From GWF2-43-63 sp964559205 (lineage in GTDB: Bacteria; Bacteroidota; Bacteroidia; Bacteroidales; DTU049): a DNA stretch of 32,229 nucleotides. Below, one piece after another: positions 7,786 to 16,378 of this stretch (the first letter of the stretch is position 1; the number at the start of each line of letters is the position of its first letter). Under the pieces are notes generated by a model that saw only the letters and a list, made by a program, of their open reading frames with translations, ran no database searches and was not told where the DNA came from. The DNA lies in assembly GCA_964559205.1 (NCBI GenBank), contig CAZLHV010000013.1, positions 1-32,229 on the forward strand. Reading direction: 5' to 3'. A program made the translations under genes and the position numbers.

Positions 7786-7813
7786 AAAAAAGCCGGTATG
7801 AACCGGCTTTTTT
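7786..7813 (+). terminator. Intrinsic terminator of tpx
   Basis: Perfect stem AGCCGGT/ACCGGCT with an ATGA loop, flanked by an A run and a six-T run. It can work in both directions and so may also end transcripts of the protease gene on the minus strand. Confidence 0.9.
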
Positions 7814-7954
7814 CATTAAACACGAAAACACTTCATGTTTGAAATATTCTGTTTATACAAATTTGAAATACATGCTAGTCCAAAAGAAAATGATGTATTT
7901 CATTTTATAAATACCGACAGAATTATTTGGGATACAATTTCATTCTCGTCGGTA

Positions 7955-9622
7955 TTACTCAACCATAAATGATTCCGTAACAATTCCCTTTGTTGTACTG
8001 ATTGAGATATAATACACACCGGGATCAAGCGATCTGACATCAATTTGAAACACGTCGTCGAATGAGCCTTCAATGGTTGGCAACACCTGTTTTCCAAGAA
8101 TGTCGGTAATCACAATGTTGGTTTGATCGACATGGTAGGCTGAAAAATCGAGGCTGAGAACATCTGTGGCAGGACTTGGAAAAACATTGATATTGGCCCT
8201 GATGTATCCTATGTCATCGAGTGAGGCGGTACACACACCCCGGCCATCGAGGGTTCCCGACGAGGCGCTGGTAGGATCGAGCCATGGTTTCAATTGTTTA
8301 TCACTGGTGGTTCCGGCCGAAGTCCAGTGGCGCGACATTTTTCCATACACATCTTCTTCATCAGGACCGGTACCGGCACCCAGCTCACCCACCGAACAGG
8401 CAGACATCCCTCCGGTGAGGGTGCCCACAATGCGCTTATTTTGATCGAACATTGGTGAACCGGAGGAGCCCCCTTCGGTGACCCCATGCCCGTTGGTTGT
8501 GGTAATCCACACCAAGCCCCAGTGTGTCGTGTAGTTTGTGTTTATGCCCGAATAGGAGCTGATTTTTTTTATGGCTCCTTCAGGATGGTGAATACTTACG
8601 CCACTCGTGGGAGAAGAAGACGAATATGACCATCCACTGTAATATGGATTAATTGTGGACGAAGGGGTGTTATTAAGCTGACAAAGGAAAAAATCGGAGC
8701 CTGAGCCTGTTTGGCCATAGCTGTCAGAAGCTTTGTATGTTGCTCCGGTATAAGCCGATGAGGAACCACTAACAGTTCCGCCACAGCTCGACGCCTGATA
8801 ATTGAAGCGAAAAGTCCATTGTGAAAGCTGTTGAGAAGTAACAGGGACATTGGTTCCTGAAACCGAACAGTGATCAGCCGTTAATATATATGGGGTACAG
8901 TCCTGATTGGTGTTGTTTACCAGTGAGCCAGAACACATATATGTTCCGTCCGACAATATTTGAGTGATTTTCACCACACCTTTAATCTGATTGCTCCAGT
9001 TGGTTCCTTCCGAGCAAGCCACGTTTACATGACAAGTGCCCAGTTTTTCGTCTTTTACCACACTGATGCCTCTGTAGAAATATGCCACCTGATTCAGCAT
9101 GAGATCCACCTGCTGATTTCGATCTGGCAAAAACACTTCGAGAATGGCTTCGTCGCCCGGAATTTCCTGCGTAGCCATGGTACGGTAATCGATGTTGTTG
9201 AGTTCGGTAAAAGCACCGATCACAAATGCGCGATCGGGTCTGTAAACATACACTTCGATACCCGGTGTAAGCATCCAGTCCGAAAAATACAGGCCCAAAG
9301 CGATGGCTCCTTCAGATCGGATTCCAACGCGCCAGATGGCCGAGCCGTCAGGAAGAAAATCCCATGTACCGGCAGTTTCGGGGGTAATGGATGTTTCGAG
9401 AAGAATGCCGTTGCGATAGGCCTTTCCGTTCACAGCAGCGAGCGAATCCTGAGCATTGACAACCGACATGTCAGGTTGCTGCAGATCGACAAAAGGAACC
9501 ACTGAGTGCAACCCGCTCGACTTGAAGCTTTTGGGTGATCCGCCAATGCTAAGCTGGGCTTGCAAATGGGCAGACAACAGCAAAAGACTGATAAAGAAAA
9601 ACAAATTGGAAAAATGCTTCAT
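7955..9622 (-). CDS. T9SS-secreted trypsin-like serine endopeptidase (lysyl endopeptidase-like)
   Basis: A 555-residue secreted protease. The chosen start (MKHFSNLFF) gives a clean signal peptide ending LSAHLQAQ; a longer frame upstream would put 23 unlikely residues before it. Residues ~30-215 form a propeptide-like region. The S1-family catalytic domain follows, with His in YILTADHCS (~250), Asp in GSGSDFFLCQL (~309) and Ser in EGGSSGSPMF (~386). Paired cysteines around TADHC and ACSVGELG resemble Lys-C/Achromobacter-type enzymes. The C-terminal ~85 residues (INVFPSPATDVLSLDF ... LDPGVYYISIS) are a type A T9SS sorting domain, so it is expected on the cell surface or released. The specificity is an inference from the subfamily. 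Confidence 0.9.
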   Translation of the reverse strand: MKHFSNLFFFISLLLLSAHLQAQLSIGGSPKSFKSSGLHSVVPFVDLQQPDMSVVNAQDSLAAVNGKAYRNGILLETSITPETAGTWDFLPDGSAIWRVGIRSEGAIALGLYFSDWMLTPGIEVYVYRPDRAFVIGAFTELNNIDYRTMATQEIPGDEAILEVFLPDRNQQVDLMLNQVAYFYRGISVVKDEKLGTCHVNVACSEGTNWSNQIKGVVKITQILSDGTYMCSGSLVNNTNQDCTPYILTADHCSVSGTNVPVTSQQLSQWTFRFNYQASSCGGTVSGSSSAYTGATYKASDSYGQTGSGSDFFLCQLNNTPSSTINPYYSGWSYSSSSPTSGVSIHHPEGAIKKISSYSGINTNYTTHWGLVWITTTNGHGVTEGGSSGSPMFDQNKRIVGTLTGGMSACSVGELGAGTGPDEEDVYGKMSRHWTSAGTTSDKQLKPWLDPTSASSGTLDGRGVCTASLDDIGYIRANINVFPSPATDVLSLDFSAYHVDQTNIVITDILGKQVLPTIEGSFDDVFQIDVRSLDPGVYYISISTTKGIVTESFMVE

Positions 9623-9636
9623 GGTGCTTTTTTTTT

Positions 9637-9668
9637 CAAAATTAATCAATATGACATATAAAACAACA
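9637..9668 (-). promoter_or_regulatory. Candidate promoter of the protease gene
   Basis: On the minus strand TAATTTTG (9644-9637) matches the Bacteroidota -7 consensus TAnnTTTG. A partial -33 element (GTTG, 9668-9665) lies 20 bp upstream. Transcription would begin a few bases before the chosen ATG at 9622. Confidence 0.4.
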
Positions 9669-9695
9669 ACGTGGTTGCAAAAATCAATCACGTTA
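9669..9695 (-). terminator. Terminator after the secreted 'asparagine synthetase B'-like gene
   Basis: Stem AACGTGATTG / CAACCACGTT read on the minus strand (ten pairs, one wobble), loop ATTTTTG, followed by a T-rich tail. It sits 20 nt beyond the stop codon of the gene at 9716-10990. Confidence 0.65.
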
Positions 9696-9715
9696 TGATA
9701 AAATCAAATGCAACA

Positions 9716-10990
9716 TCAGGTTTTCTGCTGCTTCTTCTTTGCCGCAGGAAACAACACATTGTTCAAAATGAGCCGATATCCCGGTGAATTTGGAAACAAA
9801 TCGAGCTCAGTTGGCGGATCGTACACAAAATGCTGATAGTCTTCAGGGTCATGCCCTCCCAGAAAAGTCCAGGTGCCCTTACCAAACTCGCCATGAATAT
9901 ACCGTGCTTCGCCCAATGCTTTGTTCTCGCCCATAACCAGCACTGATGATTTCAGTGTGGCGCTGCTGAATGCCGTGGTTTGCCCCATGAATCCTCTGAT
10001 GATGCGTGAATGGTCCTGACACAGCATGGTAGGCACTGGATCCCATTTAGCTGAAAACTCAAAAAGAGCGAAAAAGTCATCTTCGGGTTTCACATTCCGG
10101 CGGGTATTCGACACATCGATATTGGAGATCTCATACTCGTAAGGATTCACACTAATTTTGAAATTCTCGAAGGCAAATGTTTTAGAGTAATCAAGCTTTG
10201 ACTGTGCCTGCGGATCCATAGGATCGCCGTCGAACTGAGCTGCACAAATATCGACTCCTTCGGCTGCCAAAGCAATATCGTAACTATCCGGAGCGCTGCA
10301 CATGGCAAAAAGGTATCCGCCGCCGGCGACAAAATCGCGAATTTTCTTTGCCACGTCAAGCTTCATGAGCGACACTTTCTGATAACCCATGGCCCGAGCT
10401 GTTTTTTCCGATTCGGCTACATCGCGGATATACCAGTCAGCATTTTGATAACTGGCCCAAAATTTCCCGTACTGCCCGGTAAAATCTTCATGATGCAGGT
10501 GTAACCAGTCGTATTTGGGCAGGTCTCCGCGAAGTACTTCTTCGTCGTAAATCTGATCGTAAGGAATTTCAGCATAGGTAAGAACCAGAGTTACAGCATC
10601 ATCCCACGGCTGATTTGTTTTTGGAGCATACACTGCCACTTTTGGCGCTTTTGTCAGCTTGATGATATCCATATTCACCGATGGTTCTGAAATCTCGGCC
10701 CGGATTGAAGATGCCTGAGCGTCGGAAATCATTTCAACACTAACCCCACGGATGCTGCATTCATCCTGAATTGTTTTCGAAAAGCCACAAAGGAAGCTTC
10801 CTCCCCGATAATTTAGCAACCACTCGGCTTCGTTTCCTGTGCTAAGAATCCAATAAGCGATGCCATATGCCTTGAGGTGATTCTTCTGGGATTCATCCAT
10901 CGGAATCAGCAGCTGGCTGGCATGTGAATGAAACGAAATGGTCAGGCAGCTAAATACAAGAAACAACAATCTGAATTTCATATGAATCAT
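9716..10990 (-). CDS. Secreted protein of the family often labelled 'asparagine synthetase B'
   Basis: A 424-residue protein with a signal peptide (LLFLVFSCLTISFHSHAS). The mature N-terminus LLIPMDESQKNHLKAYGIAYWIL is characteristic of a Bacteroidota family that databases commonly call asparagine synthetase B. I see no ATP-pyrophosphatase or N-terminal nucleophile glutamine-hydrolase features and a secreted synthetase makes little sense. The middle (KVAVYAPKTNQPWDDAVTLVL, DWLHLHHEDFTGQYG, KKIRDFVAGGGYLFAMCSAP) instead looks like a class I glutamine amidotransferase-like fold. A Gly/His stretch (GEFGKGTWTFLGGHDPEDYQHF) closes the conserved part. The function is unknown. Two ATGs (10990, 10981) are possible and both keep the signal peptide. 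It lies 21 bp downstream of dnaB on the same strand and may be cotranscribed. Confidence 0.8.
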   Translation of the reverse strand: MIHMKFRLLFLVFSCLTISFHSHASQLLIPMDESQKNHLKAYGIAYWILSTGNEAEWLLNYRGGSFLCGFSKTIQDECSIRGVSVEMISDAQASSIRAEISEPSVNMDIIKLTKAPKVAVYAPKTNQPWDDAVTLVLTYAEIPYDQIYDEEVLRGDLPKYDWLHLHHEDFTGQYGKFWASYQNADWYIRDVAESEKTARAMGYQKVSLMKLDVAKKIRDFVAGGGYLFAMCSAPDSYDIALAAEGVDICAAQFDGDPMDPQAQSKLDYSKTFAFENFKISVNPYEYEISNIDVSNTRRNVKPEDDFFALFEFSAKWDPVPTMLCQDHSRIIRGFMGQTTAFSSATLKSSVLVMGENKALGEARYIHGEFGKGTWTFLGGHDPEDYQHFVYDPPTELDLFPNSPGYRLILNNVLFPAAKKKQQKT

Positions 10991-11011
10991 GGGTTAGCAA
11001 TAATCATGCAA

Positions 11012-12553
11012 TCAGATGTCAAAGTCTTTAATGCTCAAGTCTTCTGGGGGCTCGCTGTTCATTCTCGACTGAACTGTAAATGACTGACCATTTTCGCCAT
11101 AGCCAATTTGAGACAAATAACTGATTGCGTCGTTGAAATTAATATCCGTTTCTTCATAGAAACGGGCAAATGCACCCAAAAATTTCAGATTAACCGTTGT
11201 CAAAGCTCCGTTTCTGTGCTTTTCGATGATGATTTCAGCTTTATTCCGCATGCTCTCGGCATCCGAATTGGGATCATCTTTGAAATAGTACTCCGGGCGA
11301 TAAATGAACATTACAATGTCAGCATCCTGTTCAATGGCACCAGATTCGCGAAGATCAGAGAGCTGGGGGCGTTTTGATCCCGGACGTTTTTCCACTTCAC
11401 GGCTTAATTGTGAGAGTGTGATCACCGGGATATTGAGTTCTTTGGCAAGTGCCTTGAGTGATCGGGAAATCGTGGCGATTTCTACCTCACGGTTGGCATT
11501 TTTTTCGGTCTTGGATGTCATTAACTGAAGGTAATCGACCACAATACACTGAATATTGTATTGCTGCTTCAGCCTGCGTGCCTTCGCACGAAGTTCAAAC
11601 ACCGAAAGTGCAGGAGTATCATCAATATAGAGAGGCGCTTTAGCCAGATTATCAATGTTGTCATTCAGACTTTTCCATTCCATGGATGACAGTTTTCCAG
11701 ACCTGAGATTTTCACTGCTGATTCGTGCCTCGGAAGCAATCAAACGCATGGTGAGCTGTAATGCGCTCATTTCAAGCGAAAAGACGGCCACCGGCACCTC
11801 GTTTTCCAACGCCATATTTCGAGCCATGGAAAGCACAAATGCCGTTTTTCCCATACCAGGTCGTGCTGCAATGATAATCAGATCCGAAGGCTGCCAGCCA
11901 GAAGTAACTTTATCAAGGCTTTTAAAACCACTCGGCACACCGGTAAAGTGTTTATCACTCTTGGAGGCCGTTTCTATCATTTCGCGTGCCGACCTCAGCA
12001 ACTGCGGCATACCACTCGCTTTACGCCTTAAATTTTCCTCATTGATTCGAAACAGTTTGTCCTCTGCGCTGTCGAGCAAATCAAAAACATCGGTACTCTC
12101 TTCAAATGACTCATTGATGATCTCAGTAGAAATTTCAATGAGTTTCCGCTGAATATATTTCTGCGCTACGATACGTGCATGATACTCAATGTTCGCACTT
12201 GACACAACCCTGTTTGTCAAAAAGGTGATGTAATATGCCCCGCCCACCAGCTCGAGCTTTCCCTGCTTGCGCAATTCTTCGATTACTGTTAGCATGTCAA
12301 TGGGCATACTTCGGGCAAACAGTGCCTGAATCGCTTCGAAAATATACCGGTTCGCTTCCTTATAAAAAGACTCAGGTTGCAGAATATCAATCACAGTATT
12401 TAATGCATTCTGCTCAAGCATCAATGCACCAAGAATCACTTCTTCAAGATCGGTAGCATGCGGCGGAACCCTTCCGTGATCAAGGGCTGTACTCCTCACT
12501 GCAGCTTGCTTTGACGTCCTTTTAAAATTCTTTTTGTCGGCTTTTTCTTCCAT
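11012..12553 (-). CDS. dnaB: Replicative DNA helicase DnaB
   Basis: A 513-residue hexameric helicase that unwinds DNA at the replication fork. The N-terminal DnaB domain is clear (PPHATDLEEVILGALMLEQNA, residues ~28-130). The RecA-like motor follows, with Walker A in AARPGMGKTAFVLSMARN near residue 230, Walker B in IQCIVVDYLQLM, and the conserved SRSLKALAKELNIPVI, LSQLSREVEKR and LRESGAIEQDADIV motifs. The length is normal for Bacteroidota. The extra N-terminal ~25 residues are basic and variable. No intein is present. The next gene upstream (TonB receptor, 12680-15532) is on the same strand, 126 bp away. Confidence 0.97.
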   Translation of the reverse strand: MEEKADKKNFKRTSKQAAVRSTALDHGRVPPHATDLEEVILGALMLEQNALNTVIDILQPESFYKEANRYIFEAIQALFARSMPIDMLTVIEELRKQGKLELVGGAYYITFLTNRVVSSANIEYHARIVAQKYIQRKLIEISTEIINESFEESTDVFDLLDSAEDKLFRINEENLRRKASGMPQLLRSAREMIETASKSDKHFTGVPSGFKSLDKVTSGWQPSDLIIIAARPGMGKTAFVLSMARNMALENEVPVAVFSLEMSALQLTMRLIASEARISSENLRSGKLSSMEWKSLNDNIDNLAKAPLYIDDTPALSVFELRAKARRLKQQYNIQCIVVDYLQLMTSKTEKNANREVEIATISRSLKALAKELNIPVITLSQLSREVEKRPGSKRPQLSDLRESGAIEQDADIVMFIYRPEYYFKDDPNSDAESMRNKAEIIIEKHRNGALTTVNLKFLGAFARFYEETDINFNDAISYLSQIGYGENGQSFTVQSRMNSEPPEDLSIKDFDI

Positions 12554-12679
12554 GATCCAAAAATACGACTTAAAACAGGTCGCTTTCCGGAATGTTGAAA
12601 ATTAAATTTCAACGACAACAATCCGACTTATGTCGATGTTTTTATGTTAAATCAAAGCGGGTTGCCTCCCGGGCCTGAA

Positions 12680-15532
12680 TCAGAATTTCCAGACCAGACC
12701 AAGGGTGTAATATCTTCCCGGACGATAACGCAATGTGGTTTGGGTTTTCACGCCCTGTGAAGTTTCAACATCCTGCAGGTATTCGACTTGCTGGTTAAGC
12801 AAATTCTTTGCTGAGGCTTTGACTTCGATATGCTTGCCAAACTGTTTGCCCACACTCATATCAAGCTGACCCGAAGCCATTTCATACACATGCGGATTGC
12901 CTGAGAATGGATCGCCGGCAAAACTGATTCTTTTTCCAACCAAATTGTACATAAGACCAGCATTGAATGCAAGGGTGTCGTTCTGGTAAAACATAGCTGC
13001 ATTCAGTATATAAGGCGACTGTCCCTGCAGCGATCTGTTTTCCTCCAGACTTTCATCGCCAAAGCTGATATTACTGCTCATCAGGGCACCATTGAAAACA
13101 AAGGTAAAGTTTTTCAACAAAGGAAGACCCTTAAAACGATCGCCAGTAATTCGAAATTCCGCCTCGACACCGCTCACCCATGCCTCGGGTGTATTCTGAA
13201 AGGTGTATTGCAAACCACTTCCGGTGGGAATAACTTTGTACTCGATGGCATTTTGAAATTGCTTGGCGAAAACGCCAACACTAAACATGCTGTAATGATC
13301 AGGGTAGAATTCGTATCTCAGGTCAAAATTTCTGATGCGTGCAAAGGTGAGACTGTCGTTACCCGAAATCACAGCTTTAAGTTCATAGTCGTAAAACGAC
13401 ATGGGGGCAATTTCGCGGTATTCTGGGCGATTTACGGTTTGTCCGTATGCACCACGAATCAGGCTGCGCTCGCTCAAATGATAAGTAACATTAATTGCAG
13501 GCAATATTAACAATGTGTCACTGATATAATGAACAGCATCGTCATCCGAGGGAGGGTTGGTGGCATCGGCAGCATATGAATCAAGGTTTACGATGCTTTT
13601 CTCGGCACGGAAGCCTCCATGAATTTTAATGCGGGCACTCACGGGCAAGGTCAGTGCAACATAACCGGCCATCAGGCGGGTTTCTGAAGTATAGGAGTCG
13701 GAAGGATTGGTTTGCTCATCAAGCATAATACCATCGGTGCTGTTGATGTTGTCGTTACTGAAAACCACATCAATGCTTTCGTATGGTAACGACCAGTCGA
13801 ACAAGGAGGTGCGGGCAATTTTGTATCCCAGATTCCGGGCAGAAAACTCGCGATGGCGTAGCTCTGCAAAAAATCCGGTTTTAAGGGTCATTTCATAACT
13901 TTTCACTTTCAGCAACACGGTCAGATCACTTCCGGCATTATAAATCTGCTCGTTCAGATCGTGGAAGATACGTCCTGAAAGATTTGAATTGGCTGCAAAA
14001 GAGAAGTTAAGCCCATATTGCTGATAATAAGGACTGTCTTCCTGATCGTTCAGAACCCAGGTAAGGCGCTTATTGTCGGGCATAAGTTGCGATGATGCAG
14101 AATACCCACCATACCATTTCAGTTTGTTTTCCTTGCTTCCGAGGGCATGTGTTCCACTAAACTGACCTGAGTACATACGTCTTGTGCGTGCCGACATTTC
14201 AAGGCCCTTTAAGATGATCCCGCCATAAAAATCGTGTCCGTTTCTGTCAGTGACGCGATTTGACGCCAATTGATTGTAGAGATTACGGAATTCAAATTTT
14301 GATTTACCCTTTGAAAGTGAAAGATTGAGCATGGCTCCCGTTTTCACCGAGCTGTTGTATTGCACATCATTGAATACATAGCTTGTGTCAGGATGCTGAG
14401 CCACTTCGTCATATGCATTGTAAGCGGCCCTAAAAACACTGTCCTGCGAGAAAGAATTGCTGTAATTAAGTTGCATGTAAGCAGCAAAATTTGTTTTGCC
14501 GAAGCTTTTCTGAAAACCACCTGTGAGCGAAATCTTTTGATCGGTTGGGGCATTAATGGTTTGAGGAGTCCATGTTTTATTCATGCTTTGACCCCAAAGT
14601 GTTTTTTCATCACGTCCGGCTTCGGTTGAAGGAATGGTGGCAATATTGGTCGGGAAAGCATCGGGAAGGGCAAGCGATGAAGTATTGTTGAACCAGCCAC
14701 TGCCTTCAATGGGATATAGTTTATGCTGTTCGAAGCTTGAACCGGGAGCATAACCATTCGACACGCTAAAATTCAGAAAGTTCTTGTCGGGATTACTGAT
14801 GGTAGAAATTTGCACCAAACCTCCTGCAAAATCGCCTGGAAGCTCAGGAGAGAAAGTTTTATATACCACCACGTTATCAATGACCGATGCCGGCACAAAG
14901 TCGAACGAAAACGCTCTGACATCGGCTTCGGAACCGGGTGCCGGAAGATTGTTGAGCCACACACTATTGTAGCGCTCATTCAATCCGCGAATGATCACGA
15001 ACCGTCCATCCTGAATAGTAATGCCCGGAATCCGCCGAACCACTTCACCTGCATCACGGTCCTGAGTCTTTTTGATCAGTTGAGATGGCACACCGTTGAC
15101 CACCAGGTTATTTTGACGAATGGTCTGCATCATCGAAATTTCGGTATCGGTCACCTTTGCGCTGACCACATTTACCGTGCTGATCATCACCACATTTTCT
15201 TCAAGTTTAATGTCAAGAAATAGCTCCTTTTCATCAGAAATATTGAATGTTTGCTCATATGGCTTATATGAAACATATGTGACAGTGACTGTCAACTGTC
15301 CTTTCGGGACACTCATCAGAAGAAAGCTACCATCAATGTCTGTTGTGGCGCCACGGGTAGTGCCTTTAATCACTACATTGGCTCCAATCACAGGCTCGCC
15401 TGTTTTTGCATCAACCACATGGCCCTTCACATCCATGGTGCCCTGAGGCTGGCTGACCTCAGACTGAAAACTGGCTTGACCAAACAAAGCACAAGACCAA
15501 AAAAATAAACTAAATAAAACAAGGTATTTCAT
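12680..15532 (-). CDS. TonB-dependent outer-membrane receptor with CarboxypepD_reg-like domain
   Basis: A 950-residue outer-membrane active transporter. It has a signal peptide (LVLFSLFFWSCALFGQ), then a carboxypeptidase-regulatory-like Ig domain (MDVKGHVVDAKTGEPVIGANV, residues ~34-112). The plug follows (GVPSQLIKKTQDRDAGEVVRR, RFVIIRGLNERYN, LPGDFAGGLVQIST), then a beta-barrel ending in the aromatic RYYTLGLVWKF. No SusD-type partner lies next to it, so it is not a classical polysaccharide-utilisation SusCD pair. Its upstream region carries an 11-bp-spaced repeat also found in front of the beta-helix gene at 16379-17979. Together these suggest coregulation, possibly by phosphate. The substrate is unknown. 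Confidence 0.93.
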   Translation of the reverse strand: MKYLVLFSLFFWSCALFGQASFQSEVSQPQGTMDVKGHVVDAKTGEPVIGANVVIKGTTRGATTDIDGSFLLMSVPKGQLTVTVTYVSYKPYEQTFNISDEKELFLDIKLEENVVMISTVNVVSAKVTDTEISMMQTIRQNNLVVNGVPSQLIKKTQDRDAGEVVRRIPGITIQDGRFVIIRGLNERYNSVWLNNLPAPGSEADVRAFSFDFVPASVIDNVVVYKTFSPELPGDFAGGLVQISTISNPDKNFLNFSVSNGYAPGSSFEQHKLYPIEGSGWFNNTSSLALPDAFPTNIATIPSTEAGRDEKTLWGQSMNKTWTPQTINAPTDQKISLTGGFQKSFGKTNFAAYMQLNYSNSFSQDSVFRAAYNAYDEVAQHPDTSYVFNDVQYNSSVKTGAMLNLSLSKGKSKFEFRNLYNQLASNRVTDRNGHDFYGGIILKGLEMSARTRRMYSGQFSGTHALGSKENKLKWYGGYSASSQLMPDNKRLTWVLNDQEDSPYYQQYGLNFSFAANSNLSGRIFHDLNEQIYNAGSDLTVLLKVKSYEMTLKTGFFAELRHREFSARNLGYKIARTSLFDWSLPYESIDVVFSNDNINSTDGIMLDEQTNPSDSYTSETRLMAGYVALTLPVSARIKIHGGFRAEKSIVNLDSYAADATNPPSDDDAVHYISDTLLILPAINVTYHLSERSLIRGAYGQTVNRPEYREIAPMSFYDYELKAVISGNDSLTFARIRNFDLRYEFYPDHYSMFSVGVFAKQFQNAIEYKVIPTGSGLQYTFQNTPEAWVSGVEAEFRITGDRFKGLPLLKNFTFVFNGALMSSNISFGDESLEENRSLQGQSPYILNAAMFYQNDTLAFNAGLMYNLVGKRISFAGDPFSGNPHVYEMASGQLDMSVGKQFGKHIEVKASAKNLLNQQVEYLQDVETSQGVKTQTTLRYRPGRYYTLGLVWKF

Positions 15533-15610
15533 ACAACTGATTTGAGCACAAAAGTCATGTATAGCTGTTACTATTCCGTAAACCGGTGTTTATGATTTCG
15601 TGGTATTTAC

Positions 15611-15632
15611 GTTAAGCCAATGTTAAGCGACC
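15611..15632 (-). promoter_or_regulatory. Pho-box-like direct repeat upstream of the TonB receptor
   Basis: Read toward the receptor gene, this is CGCTTAAC then ATTGGCTTAAC: two TTAAC units spaced exactly 11 bp apart. PhoB/PhoP-type regulators bind such helical-turn tandem repeats. TAACATTnnnnTAAC is shared exactly with 18071-18092 upstream of the beta-helix gene. A weak -7-like element (GACTTTTG, 15556-15549) lies 55 bp downstream. Confidence 0.5.
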
Positions 15633-15676
15633 AATGACAAATGTCACTATCTGGAATTATTCTTAATAGGGCCCCG

Positions 15677-15684
15677 TAAATTTG
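15677..15684 (+). promoter_or_regulatory. -7 promoter element for the lipoprotein/YgaP pair
   Basis: TAAATTTG is an exact match to the Bacteroidota TAnnTTTG -7 consensus, 14 bp before the ATG at 15699. No clear TTTG -33 element is visible at the usual spacing. Confidence 0.5.
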
Positions 15685-15698
15685 TAAAAAAAACAAAG

Positions 15699-16106
15699 AT
15701 GAAAGCAATCATATTCATTTTCGCCATAACTGTTTTTGGCTTTTTGTTCAGTTCATGTAACAATGATTCGTCGACTGTTGTGCAGAACAATCTCCCATCG
15801 GGTAACTGGAAAGTGACCTATTACTGGGACAAAGACCATGATGAGACCTCTGATTATTCGGGGATGACTTTTACGTTCGATGACAATGGAAGTGTTTCTG
15901 TTTCAGCTTCGTCGGGCAGTTATTCAGGCACATGGAGCACAGGCAACGACGACAGCAAAGACAAGCTTTACCTGACATTCAGCAGTCCGGCAGCGTTGGT
16001 TGAAATTAGCGATGACTGGATTATTGACAGTGAGAGCAGCAGCAAAATCGAGCTTCGCGACGACAGCGACAACGGAACAGAATTACTTACTTTTGAAAAG
16101 AACTGA
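15699..16106 (+). CDS. Lipocalin-like small lipoprotein
   Basis: A 135-residue lipoprotein: signal peptide MKAIIFIFAITVFGFLF with lipobox FSSC (cysteine at residue 20). The mature domain begins GNWKVTYYWDKDHDET and continues with FTFDDNGSVSVS, GTWSTGNDDSKDKLYLTF and a final LLTFEKN. The W-K-V ... F-x-x-N-G ... G-x-W alternation is typical of Bacteroidota lipocalin-like (calycin) lipoproteins. Ligand unknown. It is followed after 2 nt by the YgaP-like membrane gene, forming a two-gene operon divergent from the TonB receptor. Confidence 0.78.
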   Translation: MKAIIFIFAITVFGFLFSSCNNDSSTVVQNNLPSGNWKVTYYWDKDHDETSDYSGMTFTFDDNGSVSVSASSGSYSGTWSTGNDDSKDKLYLTFSSPAALVEISDDWIIDSESSSKIELRDDSDNGTELLTFEKN

Positions 16107-16108
16107 CC

Positions 16109-16306
16109 ATGAAAAGAAATATTGGAAAAGCTGATGCGGGCATACGCATTTTAATTGGGTTGGGCATAGGAGCAGCTGGCTGGTATTATGAAAGTTGGCT
16201 TGGTCTGATTGGCATTGTGCCCGTTTTAACTGCCTTAACAGGCTTTTGCGGTTTATATGCCCTCTTCGGCATATCGACGTGTCCGCGTAAAAAAACAAAC
16301 GCATAA
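16109..16306 (+). CDS. YgaP-like transmembrane protein (DUF2892)
   Basis: A 65-residue membrane protein of the DUF2892/YgaP transmembrane-domain family: MKRNIGKADAGIRILIGLGI, then a second hydrophobic helix LIGIVPVLTALTGFCGLYALF, and the conserved end GISTCPRKK. Two helices with basic ends are expected in the inner membrane. In other bacteria the same domain follows a rhodanese domain; here it stands alone. The exact role is unknown. Confidence 0.88.
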   Translation: MKRNIGKADAGIRILIGLGIGAAGWYYESWLGLIGIVPVLTALTGFCGLYALFGISTCPRKKTNA

Positions 16307-16328
16307 TAAAGCTGAAAACAATAGAAAA

Positions 16329-16363
16329 ACGGGCTCAGAATTTCTTCTGAAGCCCGTCTTTTT
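16329..16363. terminator. Bidirectional terminator between convergent genes
   Basis: Long stem ACGGGCT...AGCCCGT with CAGAA/TTCTG continuing inward, preceded by AAAAA and followed by CTTTTT. It serves the YgaP-like gene on the plus strand and the beta-helix gene on the minus strand. Confidence 0.85.
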
Positions 16364-16378
16364 CAGTTGTACGTAAGC

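Noticed and set aside
9623..9691. N-terminal extension of the protease gene
   Set aside because: The extension precedes a complete signal peptide and overlaps the likely promoter and the terminator of the neighbouring gene.
12558..12565. TATTTTTG as a dnaB -7 element
   Set aside because: It fits TAnnTTTG, but it lies only four bases before the ATG, would give a leaderless message and has no -33 partner.
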